64,000 nucleotides of DNA from Sthenelais limicola (GCA_942159475.1 OW804096.1:138007472-138071471); one strand, 5' to 3'; positions 40,076-51,957 are shown, counted from the first letter of the stretch. The notes: a model not told the origin generated them from the sequence alone. Made by a program: numbers and translations.

Positions 40076-41120
40076 ATAATAGATGGTAGTATACTACCCC
40101 AGGGGTTAGTGGAAGACCAGCTATAGGAGCTGAACTAAACAGCCTGGTGAAACACTATATAACAATATATTTATAGGAGATACAACATTTTTATCCCAAA
40201 CTAGGCACTGGTAAAAAGAGAATAAGATTCTCTCTTATCCTAAGTCATGGAAAGGGAGAGGAATTACAATAAAATAACAACAGATCTATGTTAGTGGAAG
40301 ACTAGCAATAGTAGCTGTTCTAAACAGCCTGGTAAACATCATACAGCACTAGATGGCAGTATACTACCTCAGAAGTTAGTGGAAAACCAGCTATAGGAGC
40401 TGTACTAAACAGCCTGGTAAACATCATACAGCACTAGATGGCAGTATACTACCCCAGGAGTTAATGGAAGACCAGCTATAGGAGCTGCACTAAACAGCCT
40501 GGTAAATAATCAGACAGCAATACATGGCAGTATACTACCTCAGGAGTTAGTGGAAGACCAGCTATAGGAGCTGAACTAAACAGCCTGGTAAACATACAAC
40601 AATAGATTATAGTATACTACCCCAGGAGTTAGTGGAATACCAGCTATGGGAGCTGAAGTAAACAGCCTGGTAAATAATCAGACAGCAATACATGGCAGTA
40701 TACAACCCCAGGGGTTAGTGGAAGACCAGCTATAGGAGCTGAACTAAACAGCCTGGTAAAACATCATACAGCACTAGATGGTAGTATACTACCCCAGGAG
40801 TTAATGGAAGACCAGCTATAGGAGCTGTACTAAACAGCCTGGTAAAACACAATACAAAACAACAATAGAATACAGGTGTTATACTAATCAAGTCCACCGA
40901 AGTTAACTATAGATCTGCAGGTAACTCTCCGTATGTTTATTTGCCCAGGTATATTGGTATATATTGACGTGTGCAGGTGTTCACACACCCTATAGCAACA
41001 TGTGCAACAATGACATAACCCGGACACCATTATATTTCTCCACTCACCTGCCCATAAATGTCACACTCAGAGTGTGCCACTCAATAACTCATCAATGCAT
41101 GACCCACGGCCAGTTTCACT

Positions 41121-41945
41121 ATGTATGGTAAACCACTCTTAGGGGCCTTGTACCTCCCTCATAGTGTAACTTATATTGCACTATATATGATTGTAAGGTA
41201 AACCACTCTTAGAGGCCTTGTACCTCCCTCATAGTGTAACTTATATTGCACTATATATGATTGTATGGTAAACCACTCTTAGAGGCCTTGTACCTCCCTC
41301 ATAGTGTAACTTATATTGCACTATATATGATTGTATGGTAAACCACTCTTAGGGGCCTTGTAACTCCCTCATAGTGTAACTTATATTGCACACTAACTCC
41401 CTTATAGTGTAACTTGTATTGCACTATATATGATTGTATGGTAAACCACTCTTAGGGGCCTTGTACCTCCCCCATAGTGTAACTTATATTGCACTATATA
41501 TGATTGTATGGTAAACCACTCTTAGAGGCCTTGTAACTCCCTTATAGTGTAACTTGTATTGCACTATATGATTGTATGGTAAACCACTCTTAGAGGCCTT
41601 GTAACTCCCTCATAGTGTAACTTATATTGCACTCTAACTCCCTTATAGTGTAACTTATATTGCACTATATGATTGTATGGTAAACCACTCTTAGAGGCCT
41701 TGTAACTCCCTCATAGTGTAACTTATATTGCACTCTAACTCCCTTATAGTGTAACTTGTATTGCACTATATGATTGTATGGAAAACCGCTCTTCGAGGCC
41801 TTGTAACTCCCTCATAGTATAACTTATATTGCACTCTAGCTCCCTTATAGTGTAACGTATATTGCACTATATATGATTGTATGGTAAACCACCATTAGAG
41901 GCCTTGTAACTCCCTTATAATATAACTTGCATTGCGCCATATATA
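41121..41945. repeat. 70-bp tandem repeat with compound units
   Basis: The unit holds ATGATTGTATGGTAAACCAC, TCTTAGAGGCCTTGTAACTC and CCTCATAGTGTAACTTATATTGCACTAT. Spacing of AACCACTCTT is 70 bp for the first units (41131, 41201, 41271). Later units contain an extra TCCCTTATAGTGTAACTTGT half, giving longer compound units of roughly 108 bp. Confidence 0.9.
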
Positions 41946-42036
41946 TATATATTTTTTTTCTAAGAAGGTACTTTGACAAAAAAAATAAAACAATGGTTCA
42001 CCAATTACATTTGTACGATGAAACCTTTCAGTTATG

Positions 42037-42238
42037 AGGGTAAGATCTTCAGAAAACATACAATTGGTCTGCACCATTTCTCTCAAATAACCCAGATTTA
42101 AGTTGACAGATGTATTGAATGAACACAATACAGAATACACTCAGATATACCTAGTATTTATATATTTTCACTCTAATTTAGCAGTATTTGATAGACGTGT
42201 AGCAGTATTGATTGTGCATTTTCAGAAAATCTGTCCCA
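42037..42238. mobile_element. MITE-A copy, internally deleted
   Basis: Left AGGGTAAGATCTTCAGAAAA, right TTCAGAAAATCTGTCCCA. About 35 bp shorter than the family norm. Confidence 0.75.
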
Positions 42239-42380
42239 ACAACAACCTTGGAACTTAGTTCAATATTGACAATAATGAGCGATGAATAAGGAATAAATAA
42301 GCAGCCTGGATGATTTTGTTCCCGATTATCTAAACGTTTTCTGATACGCTATTGAAGACGGTTTTTAATGCCTAGACGGT

Positions 42381-42465
42381 AATATTTCATTTCATTTCAT
42401 TTCATTTCATTTCAAGAATTCTTTACTTTGCAAAGATAGTAATACCATAACAGGTAGCTACGTCT
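42381..42465 (-). repeat. (TTTCA)n microsatellite with possible LINE 3' end
   Basis: ATTTCATTTCA repeats followed by AAGAATTCTTTACTTTGC. Read on the minus strand, a unique sequence ends in a pentanucleotide tail. Confidence 0.4.
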
Positions 42466-42529
42466 GTCATGATAAGAGTATCATTTCCTCCGACAAGTGC
42501 CTATAGTGGCTAAACGTTTTTGAACATGG

Positions 42530-42775
42530 TAACGGGAAAATACCGTCTTCTAAAAGGAGACAAAAAAAACCGTCTTCAAAAACGTTTAGTACAAAGACGT
42601 TTTCACTTGCAGTGAAGTGTGTAGGGTTGGGGTGAGTCGGTGGCGACCACTCTATTGGATACATGAAGTAGTAGGGATCACTAACTATCACTCAATAAAG
42701 TAGTGATGCATGAACTTGTAGGCTACAGCAGGGTCAGTGGAGCCCAACCTGTAAGTAGGGGATGTGCATAGCCAT
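42530..42775. other. Unassigned DNA with short inverted GTCTTC/AAACGTTT words
   Basis: AACGTTTTTGAA / TTCAAAAACGTT at about 42511 and 42575 form a loose inverted pair. A 74-codon minus-strand frame has no recognisable domain. Confidence 0.3.
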
Positions 42776-42817
42776 GTAACATATTTATTGAATGAATACA
42801 ATACTGAATGTATACAG

Positions 42818-42912
42818 GTTAACTAATGAGTTGGTTGAAGGAGCATGACTATTGCAAGAGTTGCGTAGCAACGAGTGCAATATTCTAAGCGACTGAAACC
42901 AACGACTTAACA
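42818..42912. repeat. 95-nt imperfect hairpin
   Basis: Outer arms GTTAACTAATGAGTTGGTT / AACCAACGACTTAAC, inner ATTGCA/TGCAAT, loop AGAGTTGCGTAGCAACGAG, which is itself a mini-hairpin. Confidence 0.7.
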
Positions 42913-43104
42913 AGATAACAGATTTATTATACATGCTTTCAATCATGAAAATAGAAAAAAATCGAGTAATAAATTTGAATTTTACTGGTAATCTCAGTAA
43001 AAAAACAGATTGGTTGCCATGACAACCCCACGTAAATCACTAGTGAAATACACACTATGCGTAAATCACTCTAGATACGCTGTTTTCAGAGCAATGCGTG
43101 TATA

Positions 43105-43207
43105 ATAAACTCTTATATACCTAGTATCTATCAATTGTCACTCTAATTTAGCAGAATTTGAGAGATGTGTGTAAGTGTAGATTGTGCATTTTATGAAAAT
43201 CTGATCC
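43105..43207. mobile_element. MITE-A right-end fragment
   Basis: CTCTAATTTAGCAGAATTTG, GATTGTGCATTTTATGAAAA, TCTGATCC. Left half absent. Confidence 0.65.
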
Positions 43208-43462
43208 TCCAGGTGGTTCTGGAGGCCCTAAGTGCTGAACTAGGAGACCCGCAACACACGCTATAGCACTTGTTCATGTCAGGCAGACAAATGGTATGAT
43301 CTCAGTAATTAAACAGTGTCAGTTTGGCGGCCTGCGTTAAAGCTCTTGACACGTTGAGAGATTAAGTGCCACCATTGATATTCATGAGGGTTACCTTTCA
43401 CAATAACGGTCACGACAATGTGATTAATCGCCTGCAATACATTGTTATAGCTCTTCATATTG

Positions 43463-43873
43463 GTCATGTGTTTCAGCACAATGAGTTACAAGTCGCAAAA
43501 TTGACATTTTTCAAAGTAGATTATTTATGAGAACCCTTGCTTAGAATGTTTCCATTTTTGGGGTTCTCGGAGCTGCTAGTAGCTTGATTTCAGGTATTAA
43601 ATTTCAAGACATTGTAATAAATGTATCTTGCATTACTAAGGTCATCTTATAGTGTATATTTAGCTTCTTTACTAGTAATTGTCCACCCCAAAGATATTGC
43701 AAACTATTTTTTAAAAAAAGAATATCAAATTTAAAATATACAAATACTTATTAAATGTCCTTAATGTTTATTATTATTGGAATCGGCTTGATCAGATGGT
43801 TTCAAATACATGATAATATCTCAAAATCCATATCAAATTGCGACTTATGACTCATTTTCCTAAAACGGATCAC
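43463..43873. mobile_element. MITE-B copy
   Basis: TCATGTGTTTCAGCACAATG...AAGTCGCAAAATTGA to AATTGCGACTTATGACTC...CGGATCAC. 411 bp, non-coding. Confidence 0.8.
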
Positions 43874-43968
43874 ATTTATGAGCGATAAATGGGAGTTGTG
43901 CCTCTTGTTTACAAGTAATCTTTACAAGTAAACAAATCTTTACAAGTAAACATTTGTATTCGTTATAA

Positions 43969-44265
43969 TGTGATGTGTTACAGGAAAATGAGTCACAAGT
44001 TGCAAAAAAACAAATTTTGAGTTATAAGCATAGGCCTATTTGAAAAGATGAGATCATGCCGATTCTAATAAGTGTTTGTATATTTTGAGCTTTATAGTTT
44101 TTTATAAAAAAGAGCTCTATAAAATGACCTTAGAAATGCATAGATGTATTTAATACACTGTCTTGGAATTGTGTAACTGTAGACCTGAATAAAATATTTT
44201 CTAAACAAAACAATTCATGCTATGAATTTTGCTACTTGTGATTCATTTTCCTGAAACACATCACA
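43969..44265. mobile_element. MITE-B copy, short
   Basis: TGTGATGTGTTACAGGAAAA to TCATTTTCCTGAAACACATCACA (inverted ends). The central part is deleted, about 297 bp. Confidence 0.8.
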
Positions 44266-44390
44266 TAATTATTGTATTCAATCAGTGATCGCTGACAACT
44301 GCAAGGAAAATTGTGGTGATACAGCTGAATAAATATAACTGAAACTAAACTTATCTGGTGCTCTTACCCAGCTATTATTATGCTTTATTA

Positions 44391-44857
44391 TATATGCATC
44401 CCTCTTAAGAGGTGCAATAAGTGGGGTTCAATAAAAATATTTGTATCGTAGGCATACAATAAAAATGTAAATGTACAATAAAAATGTAGAGTTTGTCTAA
44501 CAATAGCTCTAACGTTACCACCAAACTGTAGGCCTATGCCTATCGATTTGTTGACATGCTTCGCGGAGATATGAAGGCTTGTTTAAGTTGTTAATTTCAT
44601 AGTTCTATGTGGGCAAACCATGCAATTAACAATTATACAAGCGCCTTGGCTTTCCGTGAAGTACATAAACAAATTCATGGGCATAGACAGGGTCAGGGTG
44701 TTTGGAGTGTCTCTGATACTTGTTTTATACGTTTTCATTGATATCTGATGATAATAATTTTGATCAAATTGTATGCACATATAATGAATATAGAATTGAA
44801 CCAGCCGTTGTAATAAAAGATGTTCGATTATTGGCAGGTTGTTCCATTCTCTCTATA
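44391..44857. mobile_element. Repeat F copy without the inner hairpin
   Basis: Same block order as 39056-39625. Around the symmetry axis it reads AACCAGCCGTTGTAATAAAA, then GATGTTCGATTATTGGCAGG. It has only the outer stem. The 80-nt inner palindrome of the 39.5-kb copy is absent. Confidence 0.65.
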
Positions 44858-44883
44858 TATTCTCAAATATCTTCAGTATTAAA

Positions 44884-45121
44884 TGGGTCAGGTTTCCAGA
44901 AAATGTACACTTCGTCTTCTCCAATCCTCTCAAATAACCCACTTTTAAGACAAAAATGAGCTTCAAAATCCAGTTCAACCTAACAGAACTGATACTTTGA
45001 ATCAATGCGACACCAAAATTCACTCAGATATACCCGGTATTCATCATTTTTCAGCCTAATTTAGGAGAATTTCTTAAATGTGTAGAGCTGCCAATTGTAC
45101 ATTTTCTGAAAATCTGACCCA
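44884..45121. mobile_element. MITE-A copy, flanked by AA
   Basis: TGGGTCAGGTTTCCAGAAAA to CTGAAAATCTGACCCA, AA on both sides. Confidence 0.85.
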
Positions 45122-46204
45122 AATAGTGCATTGTAACAGTACAGGCGATCACCATCAAGCCTTGATTTATAAACACAGTGACATTTTCATATTGAATAAT
45201 TGAAGGTAACATCGACCTGTCGTATTATCGCTCCCGCCCATATTGCCCTTTAAGCTCTCTGATCGCCCATTCGCCGCAGCCATTTAAGAGCCAACAATGG
45301 ACGATAAAAACAAACATTTCCAAAGTTCCATTGTGGACAAGCGATCATAAAGGGGACAGCATGTGGGCTTTCAATGAAATTCAGCCTTTCAAATTAAATT
45401 TCTTGAAATTATGGAGTTGAATACGGAATTTTATCAAATAAAAGGTGGGACTGAGTGGGGGGTTTATGGAGGGGGTGGGGTCAGGGGGCAATTTGGGGTT
45501 CCAACAAATTTGGGTCATCATGATTAATAATCAGGAGTATTTATAATCATTCTCTTATTTTAACATTTTGCTTCCTTTTACCTTTCTCTTTCTTTAAACA
45601 TTATATTCATTGAACCATTCTCTTAATTTAACCATTCTCTTTGATTGATTGATTATATATATATAAGTGTTTTTATTTCCAAATCATCATACAGTTACAT
45701 AGAAAAGGGTCATGTCTCAGTCAATGAACCCATTGCTTTTCTTAGAGTGCCCATAAGCGTCGATAATATTATTACAACTCTTCTCTTAACAAAATGTTCA
45801 TATTTTAGGTCTTTTCCACTTGTTTGTTCTTTTTCTGGAATTACACTATATTATTAAAATATGGTATACTTGATTGATTGATTGATTGATCGATAGATTT
45901 ATTATCGATCATGGAGATTGTGATCGGACGACTACTCTGTCATGGGGGAGGTTTTAAAGCCGTCTGATATATCTTGCATATCTCTTTCTTTAACCATTTT
46001 CTTTCTTTAAACATTCTTTTTCTTTATAAATTTCTTTTCTCTAATCATTCTCTTCAATTAACCAATCTGGTTTTTTTTAACCATTCTCTTCATTTACCCA
46101 TTCTCTTCTGCATTTCTCTATTGTCTTCATTGAGTCATCACATATATCACTGTCATTGTAAATAACAATTATATTACAAGCTAATTAACGTGAACAATGT
46201 GAAA
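45122..46204. other. Unassigned DNA with simple repeats
   Basis: 45290-45370 is unique-looking and contains CAACAATGG and CCATTGTGGACAA (inverted) around AAACAAACA. This might be an enhancer, but it is not supported further. 45640-45665 and 45870-45900 hold ATTGATTG runs, the second followed by TTTATTATCGATC as in the possible LINE ends. TTTAACCATTCTCTT-like words recur from 45560 to 46110. Confidence 0.35.
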
Positions 46205-46441
46205 TGGGTCAGATTTTCAGAAAATGTACAATTGGCAGCTGTACATATTTAGTGAATTCTGCTAAATTAGGCTGAAATTTGGCCAATACTAGGTAAATTC
46301 GAGTATATTCAACATTGCAAATATTCTAGCAGTCTGTTTGGTTCGGTTGAACTGTGTTTCGAACTTTATTTTCGTCTGAAATTTGGGTTATTTGAGAGGA
46401 TTGTTGAAGGTGAATTGTACAATTTCTGGCGACTTCATCCA
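46205..46441. mobile_element. MITE-A copy with variant right terminus
   Basis: Left end normal (TGGGTCAGATTTTCAGAAAA). Right end GTACAATTTCTGGCGACTTC, then ATCCA. AA on both sides, so the variant end is a genuine terminus. Confidence 0.85.
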
Positions 46442-46673
46442 AATGTTCTATGATGAAGTAGCTTCATTGCCGACTCATCCAAAAACAATGATACAATATT
46501 AAATGATTTTGACCTGTTCTACTTGGTGGAAAACCAGGCCATTTCCCAACTTATTTATTTCTTTTATACACCAGAATCCCACTATTTTCAAAATGGTTTT
46601 TTATCATATTGCTAAAGTTAGAAACCATCGATTAATTTTAAAATGTCAGAATTGACGTATCCACTTTGATATA

Positions 46674-46909
46674 TGGGTCAGATTTTCTGTAAATGTACAA
46701 TTGGCAGCTCTACACATAAGGAGGTTCTGCTAAATTAGGCTGAAAAATGAAGAATACCGGGTATATCTGAGTGTCTTTGGGATCACATTGATTTATAGTA
46801 TCTGTTTTGTTATGTTAAACTGCATTTTGAAGCTCATTTCTGTCTTAAATGTGGGTTATTTGAGAGGATTGGTGAAGGCGAATTGTACATTCTCTGAAAA
46901 TATGACCCA
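46674..46909. mobile_element. MITE-A copy, flanked by TA
   Basis: TGGGTCAGATTTTCTGTAAA to CTGAAAATATGACCCA, 236 bp. Confidence 0.85.
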
Positions 46910-47205
46910 TAAATGTATACAGAGGCTACAAAATTAAACTCGCCCAAATTACCAGCTATAATAGAAAAAATATGGCCGTATTATTTCAATCCAAGTTATT
47001 TTAATTTGATCCTGAGATTACGATTTGCAGACAGGTAACAAATTCATAATTTCTCAAACGAGGAAGGACTTTTTATAGCAGTTCTGCGGTCGAGTTGTCT
47101 GCCGTCTGGAATGTTTCCTTTCTCAAATGATCTGGTACGATTTATCTCCCGGGCCAATACCATTTTAACGGGCAGCCACAGGAGGCCGTTGAAAGTGGGG
47201 GCATT
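46910..47205. other. Unassigned DNA
   Basis: No gene or repeat identified in this 0.3-kb stretch. Confidence 0.3.
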
Positions 47206-47442
47206 GGGGTCAGATTTTCAGAAAATGTACAACTCGCCTTCATCACTTCTTTCAAATGACCCTAATTTAAGACAAAAATGAGCTTCAAAATACACTTCAA
47301 CAGAACCAGACAGATTTATTGAATAAATACAATACATGTTATACTCAGATATAAATAGTATTTATTAATTTTCACTCTAATTTAGCAGAATTTGAGAGAT
47401 GTGTTGAACTGTAATTTGTGCATTTTTTGAAAATCTGACCCA
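47206..47442. mobile_element. MITE-A copy
   Basis: GGGGTCAGATTTTCAGAAAA to TTGAAAATCTGACCCA. Confidence 0.85.
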
Positions 47443-48102
47443 TGGCGGGATGGGGGGCGGATGGGGGGGGGGGGGCAGCCTCGGCGCAATTCTTGCTATC
47501 AAACAGGGGAAATACCATCAATAGACCCATTTATTCCTTCACTGAATCACAATTAAATGTTACTTTTTATTCAAATATGCATCTTTCTTGGCATGATTCA
47601 CATATCATCTTTCCAATTAGTTCTGTGACATTACTCACTGAAGATTCCTCCATTTGGAATATTTATTGTTTTTGCATTAAATTGTATCATTCAAGTTATC
47701 CCCATTCACGCATATAATCATCATTATCATATAATCATGACGTTAAATGATTAACCTTATTATTAGTAATATTCTAAATTAATGCTAAACTATTCCTAAA
47801 CTATACTTACTCATCATTAAATAAATTAATTACAGTATTGTGCAACTCCAGTAACAGGATCAGGTAACATCAAAGTGGTTATACTTAATAATTTCTATAC
47901 ATAATCTCTATACATTATATAACCGATATTCAAGTTTAGTCAGGAAAATGTGACAATTTATATGGCCCTGACTGTTTATTTTTTCAGTTTATCTTATTGT
48001 ATTTTATTTGACTCTATTTATTCTATTCATTAATGCTGACTTACTATGTCCAAATAGTCTAAATATTTCATGTAGACAGTTTGTGTAACAACAAAGATAT
48101 TT
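47443..48102. other. Unassigned AT-rich DNA
   Basis: Begins with a G run (47461-47475). A 91-codon plus-strand frame from 47442 overlaps the MITE end and shows no domain. Confidence 0.3.
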
Positions 48103-48511
48103 GCGATGTGTTTCAAGAAAATGAGTCATAAGTCGCAAAATTGATATTTTTCAAAGAGTTTTTTTCACAAGATCTCATTATTGGAATGTTCTGATTCTTG
48201 GAGAGTTTGTAACTTGTAGTTATGTCAATCGATGAATCGAATTTCAGGACAATCTATGTAATGTATCCTTTCGTTTTAAAGGTCCTCATATGGACTACAT
48301 TTAGTTACTTTAGTGTTTAGTGACCCCCAGAAATATTGGAAACTTTTTTTTTTCAAAAACGAAAATATTAAACTTAAAATCTAGAAATACTCATTATTTC
48401 ATTAGACTGTTTACTATCATTGGAATCGGCTTGACCTCATCTTTTCAAATATAATGGTATCTCCAAATCTATTTTTTGCGACTTATGACTCATTTTCCCG
48501 GAACACATCAC
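48103..48511. mobile_element. MITE-B copy
   Basis: TGCGATGTGTTTCAAGAAAA...GTCGCAAAATTG to TTTTGCGACTTATGACTCAT...CACATCAC, flanked by TT on both sides. Confidence 0.85.
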
Positions 48512-48813
48512 ATTTTAGTGTAGCAACTAATAACTTTCTGGTCTTTACACACATTACTAAAAATTATACACCCCTGTAGTCAAGGACCATGCAGGAAGAC
48601 CAGGAATACGTTTCTGAAACATGGCTCCTATTTGTACAACATATTTACGTACTAATGAAGAATAGTTTGAATTGAATTGAAATTGAATTGTTATAGCCAC
48701 TCACAGTTAACCACAACCATGTATTCCTTCCTGTATGTTTTAGTCTGATAGAAAGCAGATTCAAAGTCTCCGATCTCTATTCATCTATCCTGATACAATA
48801 GCTCTTCACTGTA
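48512..48813. other. Unassigned DNA
   Basis: A TTGAATTGAATTGAAATTG run at about 48668 resembles the tails noted at 38.0 kb in the opposite orientation. Nothing else. Confidence 0.3.
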
Positions 48814-49050
48814 CGGGTCAGGTTTTCAGAAAATGCACAATTGGCCTCCACCAATCCTCTCAAATAACACAAATTTCAGACGAAAATAAAGTTCAAAATA
48901 CAGTTGAATCTAACCAAACAGATTGCTAGAATCAATGCAATGCCAAATATACCCGAATTTACCAAGTATTGACCAAATTGCAGCCTAATTTAGCAGAATT
49001 TACTAAATGTGTACAGCTGCCAATTGTACCTTTTCTGAAAATCTGACCCA
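48814..49050. mobile_element. MITE-A copy, flanked by TA
   Basis: CGGGTCAGGTTTTCAGAAAA to CTGAAAATCTGACCCA, 237 bp. Confidence 0.9.
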
Positions 49051-49209
49051 TACAATTTCTATTCACATGTATTGAGAGGTTAGACTATAGAATATAGATA
49101 TAACACTTCCTCTTGGTTGAGCACTATGTCACTGAGTTTAATTACAATTACGTCAGATGACGTCAGAAGCCTTAACATCTCAGCCAACTTTTAGTGACCT
49201 TTTTGGGAA

Positions 49210-49465
49210 AAAAAAGATATATTATGCAATATTTCTGGATGGGTATTTACCAGTAAAGTAACTAAATATACTCCATACAAAGGCCTTCGAAATGCAAGGA
49301 TTTATTTAATACAATGTCCTGAAATTTGTTACATAGATTTATATGACTATGAGTACTAAACCCCCTAAAGATCAGAACATTGCAATAACGAGAACTTGTA
49401 AAAAAGATTATTTTGAAAAATATCAATTTTGTGACTTGTGACTCATTTTCCTGAAACACATCACA
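49210..49465. mobile_element. MITE-B right half
   Basis: Ends TTGTGACTTGTGACTCATTT...CTGAAACACATCACA. The left terminus is missing. Confidence 0.75.
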
Positions 49466-50035
49466 ACTTTTAGTGACCTTTCAAGTGTCCAGCCTGAAAC
49501 TGGAGTAACTTACCGACTTTAGTCTGTGAATAGTAAAGCACACTCACCTACAAGAAAGAAGATGAAATAGTTATTACATTTACATTACACTACTTATGAA
49601 AAAGTATGGCATGACATATATTCATACAGTGGGTTAGCTTTCAATCAGAGCTGTCCTAAAAAAAGAGAAAAAATGAAAGTTATCAGAGCTGTCCTAGGCC
49701 GTTTGAAGTAGCGCTGACAGAATCCTTAGAAATACCCTCGGAAACTATGAAATCTCTCCGTAAAAGAAAACAAGTAAAACAAGCCTTATATTTTCATTAC
49801 ACCATGATTACAATGCAGCTTAGATCAGCGCCCTCAATTAGCATTGGTAGAAACCTATCCCTTTACTTCTTATTCCCTTCTGGGCGTTTGGATTTCACCC
49901 TGTTGTTTCTGTCGCAGCACTTCATAATAGTCTTAATTTATATTATGGCGACTCGCCGAAAAAATCTTTCTTTAAATTTGTATATCAAATTGTAACAGCA
50001 GCAAAATATTGCTAACTTAGGTTCCATAAATCAGA
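49466..50035. other. Unassigned DNA
   Basis: TATCAGAGCTGTCCTA is repeated at about 49645 and 49680. A weak 82-codon frame at 49747 has no motif. Confidence 0.3.
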
Positions 50036-50386
50036 CAATAGAGGACTTGCATAGCCGTCATTTTGAATTTTGATTTGCATAGAATTATGGGACTAATGTT
50101 ACAGTATAAAATCTATAGAAAACATGTCATGTTCAGCATGGACTATTTATCCATGCTCTAATGTCAATATCCATATGTTTTACATGTTTCTATAACACAG
50201 GCCTTCATCTTTCCCATCATGCATTTGGTTTTCGTTGATCATTTATAAAAGCTATGATATTGGTGAAAACAATTTTGCAATTTGTTATAAAAAAGTTGCC
50301 AAATATTTGTATGTCAGACCTGAACTGGATCTATCCCAGCATGCACTGTGACAGACATGCACAGTGAGACATGCACATCCCGTATA
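50036..50386. mobile_element. MITE-E copy
   Basis: CAATAGAGGACTTGCATAGC at the left. GCACAGTGAGACATGCACATCCCG at the right is a decayed terminus. Shares all internal blocks with 15002-15379, inverted. Confidence 0.75.
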
Positions 50387-50416
50387 AGAGAGAAACTTAC
50401 TGACCCCTTTGGCATT

Positions 50417-50652
50417 TGGGTCATATTTTCAGAAAATGTACCATTAGTCTTCACCAATCCTCTCAAATAACACACATTTAAGACAGATGAGTTTCAAAAT
50501 GCAGTTTAACATAACATAACTGATACTTTAAATCAATGCAAATACCAAATATACTCACATATACCCTAAATTTATTATTTTTTTAGCAGAATTTAGCAGA
50601 AATGATTAAATATGTAGAGCTGCCAATTGTACATTTTCTGAAAATCTGACCA
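50417..50652. mobile_element. MITE-A copy
   Basis: TGGGTCATATTTTCAGAAAA to CTGAAAATCTGACCA. Confidence 0.85.
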
Positions 50653-50743
50653 ATTTACTCTACAATATAGCCTCATGATACACAAATACAAAAAACTCGC
50701 TTGTTATCTAAGGACATGTGTCCAATAACCACTTGAATATATG

Positions 50744-50980
50744 TGGGTCAGATCATCAGAAAATGTACAATTAACCTTCACCAATCCTCTCAAATAACCC
50801 AAATTTTAGACGAAAATAAAGTTCAAAATTCAGTTCAACCTAACCAAACATATAGCTAGAATCAATGCAATGCCAAATATACTCAGTTTTACCTTGTATT
50901 GACCAAATTGCAGCCTAATTTAGCAAAATTTACTAAATGTGTACAGCTGCCAATTGTACATTTTCTGAAAATTTTAACCA
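50744..50980. mobile_element. MITE-A copy
   Basis: TGGGTCAGATCATCAGAAAA to CTGAAAATTTTAACCA, 237 bp. Confidence 0.85.
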
Positions 50981-51018
50981 TATCCCCACGCACCCCTGAG
51001 AAAAAACCTCTTTAGAGG

Positions 51019-51171
51019 ATCCTTGTATGGCAAGAAAACCTTCAGCAAATTAAGCCAAAAGGAAGTTTGTTGTCTGTCGCCGTATTGGTCCGTTCACTTT
51101 GGCTTCTGTTCCATCTTAGAAAGAGTATTATTTCTGAAGACCCACTTGACCTTTGAAACCTGTTGCAAATA
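51019..51171. repeat. 153-bp direct repeat, copy 1
   Basis: ATCCTTGTATGGCAAGAAAA to TTTGAAACCTGTTGCAAATA. Nearly identical to 52151-52303 (one difference noticed near the start). Contains TG...CA sub-ends (TGTATGGC...GTTGCA) but no matching flanks. Confidence 0.9.
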
Positions 51172-51281
51172 GGTCTTGAAGTAGATGATCACAAAGACTC
51201 ATTTGTTTACTTCAACATTCTCTAATTACACCAGTCGTTTTCATGGCTCCGGACACAAAACCGGGTTCATGCAAATATACT

Positions 51282-51390
51282 TGTGATGTGTTATAGAAAA
51301 AAGTCGCAAGAAAATTGATTTTGAGATAACATATTATAATATATTTTTGAGATTTATATTACATTATATTTGAAAACTTTAAATTTTAAA
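51282..51390. mobile_element. MITE-B fragment
   Basis: TGTGATGTGTTATAGAAAAA...GTCGCAAGAAAATTGATTTT. Remainder missing. Confidence 0.6.
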
Positions 51391-51957
51391 CATTAGTGTA
51401 GTGAATTCCATCGATAGTAAATGGCTCTAATTACCAGACGATCACCCAACCCAGGTTCTTTCTCCGACGGATCCAGATCTCGACAAAGGCAAAGAATAAC
51501 ACCAACATAGAACGGCTCATATTAGTATTTATTGCCACCCATGACCAGACTGCAAATCGAAACAAGACCGAACGATCCGATCCAAGATCCAACAGCTATA
51601 GCTTACAGGCAGAAGCAAGTCATGCTTGTCCTCACAAAGTAAAAGAGGTGTCGCACCAGGTGAACATTACCAGTAAATACAGTACATAAGAATAGGTCGT
51701 AGAGGAATACAGTAAATGGTTACATAATACACATTCTGCTGTAGTTGAATACAATATAAGAATCCTGCAAATGGGTGATAATAGTAAAACACAGTTGTCT
51801 TGCAACTAGCACAAATCCGGAAGCTCAATCCGTGTTCAGTGAAGCGTTACCAAGGCACTGGAATGTCAAGGACATTTGATCAACAACACACTCTTGATGC
51901 AGAGGGCTATTTATAACTTCCCATCCACTACAATAGCATGTCTGATAAGTAGTTCTT
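51391..51957. other. Unassigned DNA between the 153-bp direct repeats
   Basis: No frame or family recognised. AGTATTTATTGCCACCCATG near 51532 could mark a retroelement end, but there is no supporting terminus. Confidence 0.3.

Larger units (their letters stand above)
38885..40870. repeat. Satellite-86 main array
   Basis: About 14 or more units of about 86 bp: GGTAGTATACTACCCCAGGA, GTTAGTGGAAGACCAGCTAT, AGGAGCTGAACTAAACAGCC, TGGTAAAACATCATACA. It is interrupted by an element at 39056-39625, a foldback at 39865-40080 and an unrelated segment at about 40155-40290. The reverse-oriented relative is at 10.2-10.8 kb. Confidence 0.9.

Noticed and set aside
45290..45370. Sox/Fox-like enhancer motifs
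   Set aside because: Short motifs occur by chance in AT-rich DNA; no conservation evidence available here, so kept only as a remark.
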